From assembly GCA_019747875.1 (NCBI GenBank), contig JAIEQI010000080.1, forward strand, positions 1 to 64,000: 64,000 nucleotides of DNA. The letters are read 5' to 3'. Source of the DNA: Candidatus Obscuribacterales bacterium (GTDB lineage: Bacteria > Cyanobacteriota > Vampirovibrionia > Obscuribacterales > Obscuribacteraceae). A program made the position numbers and the translations under genes. Shown piece by piece: positions 61,703-64,000 of the stretch (the stretch's first letter is position 1; every line of letters begins with the position of its first letter). The notes under the pieces are model-generated. The model was not told the DNA's origin, searched no databases, and saw only the letters and a list, made by a program, of their open reading frames with translations.

Positions 61703-63283
61703 TTAGCAGCGCATACGCGGATCGCGAGGTATTCTCCAGATGTTAATTTCTTTGGAATTCTTGCTTCTCCATTCACGGGGCTCCTTTGAAATCTCCCCAG
61801 GATACTGATCAGGCGGTAAGCGCTTGCCGTTAGGTTCGCCCGGTTCTTTGAAAATCTCTCCGCCTCCAGATTTTGAAATTGGATCCTTTTCTACAGTCCC
61901 TTTGCCACCATTGGACGAAGGCTCTTTAAAGTCCCTGCTATTCTCATAAGCATGTTCTCTATTCAAATAGTCCTGAAGCAGACTTCTTTGGCTGGCGGTT
62001 GGGTTCCCTGGATCCTGTGATAATTGATCGCCACGGGAAGAAGACACAGATGGTCTCGGCGGGATTAGATCGCCCTCCGGTTTTGGTGGCTGTGGATAAC
62101 ATCCACCAGTCTCTCGTCGTGGGAGGTTCCGAGTGCTAGTCTCGGCTGGTCGCGGACTTGGAACGCTTTCCGACCTAGGTGGCTGGCCATCACCGGGCGC
62201 CGGGATGTTCCGAGTTTCAGGCTCGGTTGGTCGCGGAACACCCTCTGGTTTAGGTCGCTGCGGGAAACACCCCTCGGGCACCTTTGGTACATTCCGAGTA
62301 TCATTCGAAGTTGATTCGGTCCGCGTCGGGATCGGTTGGTGTTCCGATTGCGGAGAGTTGCCTTCCATGATGTTTTTGCTTTGCATTCTACGAAGTTCTT
62401 GCTCACTCAATAGTTTCGCTCCGCCACTATTCTCCACAGGTACAAAGTCACGCTCTCTGTATTCTTTGATTGGAGCGGCGGAACGGATCGAATTCTGGAT
62501 ATCCTCCAGTACCCGAGATGGCTTAAGGTCACCAGGTTCAAATTCCTTTAACCAATTGCCTTTATCTTCGAGAAGGTCGTTGAGCCACTTTTGCTCTTGT
62601 TCTTTCCTTCGCTCTTCCGGGGTCGTTGTGCATCCCCCAACACCGAAATTGTCGGAGACATGATTAGCGCTCTGCCGCAAATCTTTGATAACATCGTTAC
62701 GATCTGGCTTTCCAGTGGGAGTGTGCACCGGCTCTTCCACGTTGTTTGGATATCGCAAATCGGATAGTTTTTTAGACAACGAATCGCTATCCATTGTTTG
62801 CAGCTCCTGCACACCATTGCGTGAGAAGTCCTTATTTCCCATTCCGTTGCCATCTCTAGTAATTTCTTTTAAGGCTGGACCGTTCTCTTCGCGCGGGAAT
62901 TCCTTCACCCCCCATCCATTACCATCCTTAGTAATTTCTTTTAGGGCCGGGCCCTTTTCTTCACGTGGGAAGTTCTTTTCCGGGTAGGTGCCGGGCAGAT
63001 ATTCCAGGGTCGTTATTTTTTCACCGTTCGGCAAAGTGTGGCTAATTTTTCTTGGTGGAATAATTTCACATCCGCCTTTTCTTACTGAGTCAAAAGCGCC
63101 TGTGGAAGACGATGCGTCAGTGATAGTTAAGTTTGAAAGCGGGGCTGAATGTGATGAAGGACTTCGATCACCCGACTGTATAGTCATTCCACGATAAGCA
63201 TCGAGTGCATCATATTCAGTGGCACTACCAGCATCATTTCTCTCCACTTCACGAACTTGTTCTTTGATTGTTGACTCTGACAT
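61703..63283 (-). CDS. hydrophilic Pro/Arg/Glu-rich repeat protein, unknown function
   Basis: The open frame extends to 63421, but the ATG at 63283 (MSESTIKEQV) is preceded by AGGAAAA, giving 526 aa. A direct protein repeat FPREE(K/N)GPALKEIT(K/R)DGNG occurs at 105-122 and 129-146, and the C-terminal half is strongly Pro/Arg/Ser-rich (VPSPRPAETSTRN and similar), likely disordered. There is no signal peptide or membrane segment. It resembles in style the giant proteins at 15207 and 46834 (DG-containing units), which may be related paralogues. No enzymatic motif is found. Confidence 0.65.
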   Translation of the reverse strand: MSESTIKEQVREVERNDAGSATEYDALDAYRGMTIQSGDRSPSSHSAPLSNLTITDASSSTGAFDSVRKGGCEIIPPRKISHTLPNGEKITTLEYLPGTYPEKNFPREEKGPALKEITKDGNGWGVKEFPREENGPALKEITRDGNGMGNKDFSRNGVQELQTMDSDSLSKKLSDLRYPNNVEEPVHTPTGKPDRNDVIKDLRQSANHVSDNFGVGGCTTTPEERRKEQEQKWLNDLLEDKGNWLKEFEPGDLKPSRVLEDIQNSIRSAAPIKEYRERDFVPVENSGGAKLLSEQELRRMQSKNIMEGNSPQSEHQPIPTRTESTSNDTRNVPKVPEGCFPQRPKPEGVPRPTEPETRNIPAPGDGQPPRSESVPSPRPAETSTRNLPRRETGGCYPQPPKPEGDLIPPRPSVSSSRGDQLSQDPGNPTASQRSLLQDYLNREHAYENSRDFKEPSSNGGKGTVEKDPISKSGGGEIFKEPGEPNGKRLPPDQYPGEISKEPREWRSKNSKEINIWRIPRDPRMRC

Positions 63284-63424
63284 GTTGTTTTCCTCAGTGC
63301 GTCTTCCATGGATTAAGTAAAACAACGAATAGTGAAATTGAAGTACCCGCGCAAAATAATTTTCAACGAACCCCAACATCATTGCTATATCGCAGTTTCC
63401 AGGATCGGAAATAACAATCAATCA

Positions 63425-63921
63425 TGTCACAAATATGTCAACTCGCTTCACACCACAAAGAAGGGAACGCCAAAAGCCCAACCCACCAAACCTTTTAAGC
63501 ACCACGATCGCAGACTTCCTCGTGACACGAAAATGTCAGACAAGCAAATTCAAATTCACGACATCAGAAGGATGGCTTATGAAGCCTATCGCGGACTATC
63601 ACGACAACACCAGCCACCATGCCACAAATTTGTCAGGTCAGCGCAAGCAAATCACACACGCGATAAGAATGGCTTACCAAGAGCATCTTCGGAAGCCACA
63701 AAAGGAAGCAGCCGCCGTGACACAAAAATGTCAGGTAGATAAGCCCACCCGCTCCACAGGAACAGCTCAACAAGCCCATCCCAAGCAGTCAAGCAAATGC
63801 TGCCTGCTGTCACAATTTCGTCAGGTATCCCATTAAACCGGACCATATTGCTGTAAAGCCACTATAAATGCCGAACTTCAAACGCACAAAAACGGCGCAA
63901 AGGCATTTCACAGAAATGTCA
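63425..63921. repeat. array of 16-19-bp dyad motifs at about 97-bp spacing
   Basis: Six copies of a motif with consensus TGNCACAAAAATGTCAGGT start at 63425, 63523, 63620, 63718, 63808 and 63906. Steps are 98, 97, 98, 90 and 98 bp. The motif core is an inverted repeat (TGACA...TGTCA, six-base spacer). The DNA between copies is largely unrelated, although units two and three share short stretches (CAAGCAAAT, ATGGCTTA). The copies are not in one reading frame. The motif begins about 140 bp upstream of the gene at 63283 and runs to the window end. ORFs across this region look spurious. 63284-63424 holds no gene either. Confidence 0.85.
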
Positions 63922-64000
63922 GGTGCGCATCCAGCCAAAACAATTACACAAGAAAAGCTCACGGAGCCATTCCTGAGACACACATCGAAGGTAAGATTCA

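Noticed and set aside
63332..63846. several overlapping ORFs in the dyad array
   Set aside because: They overlap each other on both strands, have biased Thr/Lys/His composition and no ribosome-binding sites, and the repeat step is not a multiple of three.
63425..63921. CRISPR array
   Set aside because: The repeats are only 16-19 bp and degenerate, the spacers are about 80 bp, two units share similarity between repeats, and no cas gene is in the window.

Overview
The window is bacterial chromosome with no rRNA and no phage or conjugation genes. Gene content and style suggest a Melainabacteria/Vampirovibrionota-type member of the Cyanobacteriota, probably near the Obscuribacterales. The clues are many TTG and GTG starts, a Ser/Thr kinase with a huge outer domain, TPR proteins, very large Lys/Glu/Asp/Gly-rich proteins of unknown function, a cyclic-nucleotide-domain C39 exporter, and HMA2/P1B-ATPase metal genes. 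This assignment is an inference from style; no marker gene settles it.

Layout. 1-6.9 kb: a 22-bp tandem repeat, the disaggregase clpB (minus), then a J-domain/TPR protein, a secreted protein and a diguanylate cyclase (plus). 6.99-7.27 kb: a 71-bp tandem repeat with hairpins. 7.3-15.1 kb: a membrane protein, an acyl-CoA ligase overlapping a flavoprotein, a secreted alpha/beta hydrolase and small unknown genes. 15.2-17.6 kb: a 787-aa repeat protein ending in what looks like a dead metallopeptidase domain. 17.7-18.2 kb: tRNA-Asn and tRNA-Lys, preceded on the same strand by a tiny ORF and a strong terminator. 18.5-23.4 kb: TPR proteins and a membrane Ser/Thr kinase. 23.4-29.5 kb: three glycosyltransferases. 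29.5-30.2 kb: a VapBC-like toxin-antitoxin pair with a palindromic operator and a shortened toxin. 30.3-36 kb: zinc-ribbon/PEGA, cupin, NmrA-like, AhpD-like and trypsin-like protease genes. 36.1-40.8 kb: an epimerase, a GT2 glycosyltransferase and a YfhO-like membrane protein, a likely glycan assembly group. 40.9-42.6 kb: an FAD monooxygenase.

42.8-55.3 kb is the most coherent accessory block. It holds a parvulin-type PPIase, a cyclic-nucleotide-domain/C39-peptidase/ABC exporter, a giant hydrophilic protein of about 2,145 aa now split by a one-base frameshift inside a papain-like domain, and a convergent HlyD-type adaptor. Together they look like a type I secretion system with a candidate cargo. 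55.5-61.6 kb: a patatin-like phospholipase, a purine permease and a three-gene metal cassette (DUF5132-like, HMA2, P1B ATPase). 61.7-63.3 kb: another hydrophilic repeat protein.

The right edge (63.4 kb onward, running off the window) carries six copies of a 16-19-bp dyad motif (TGNCA...TGTCA) at a near-constant step of about 97 bp, with largely unrelated DNA between the copies. This is the most unusual non-coding structure in the window. Dispersed REP-like GC hairpins occur at 7.0, 18.3, 53.3 and 55.4 kb.
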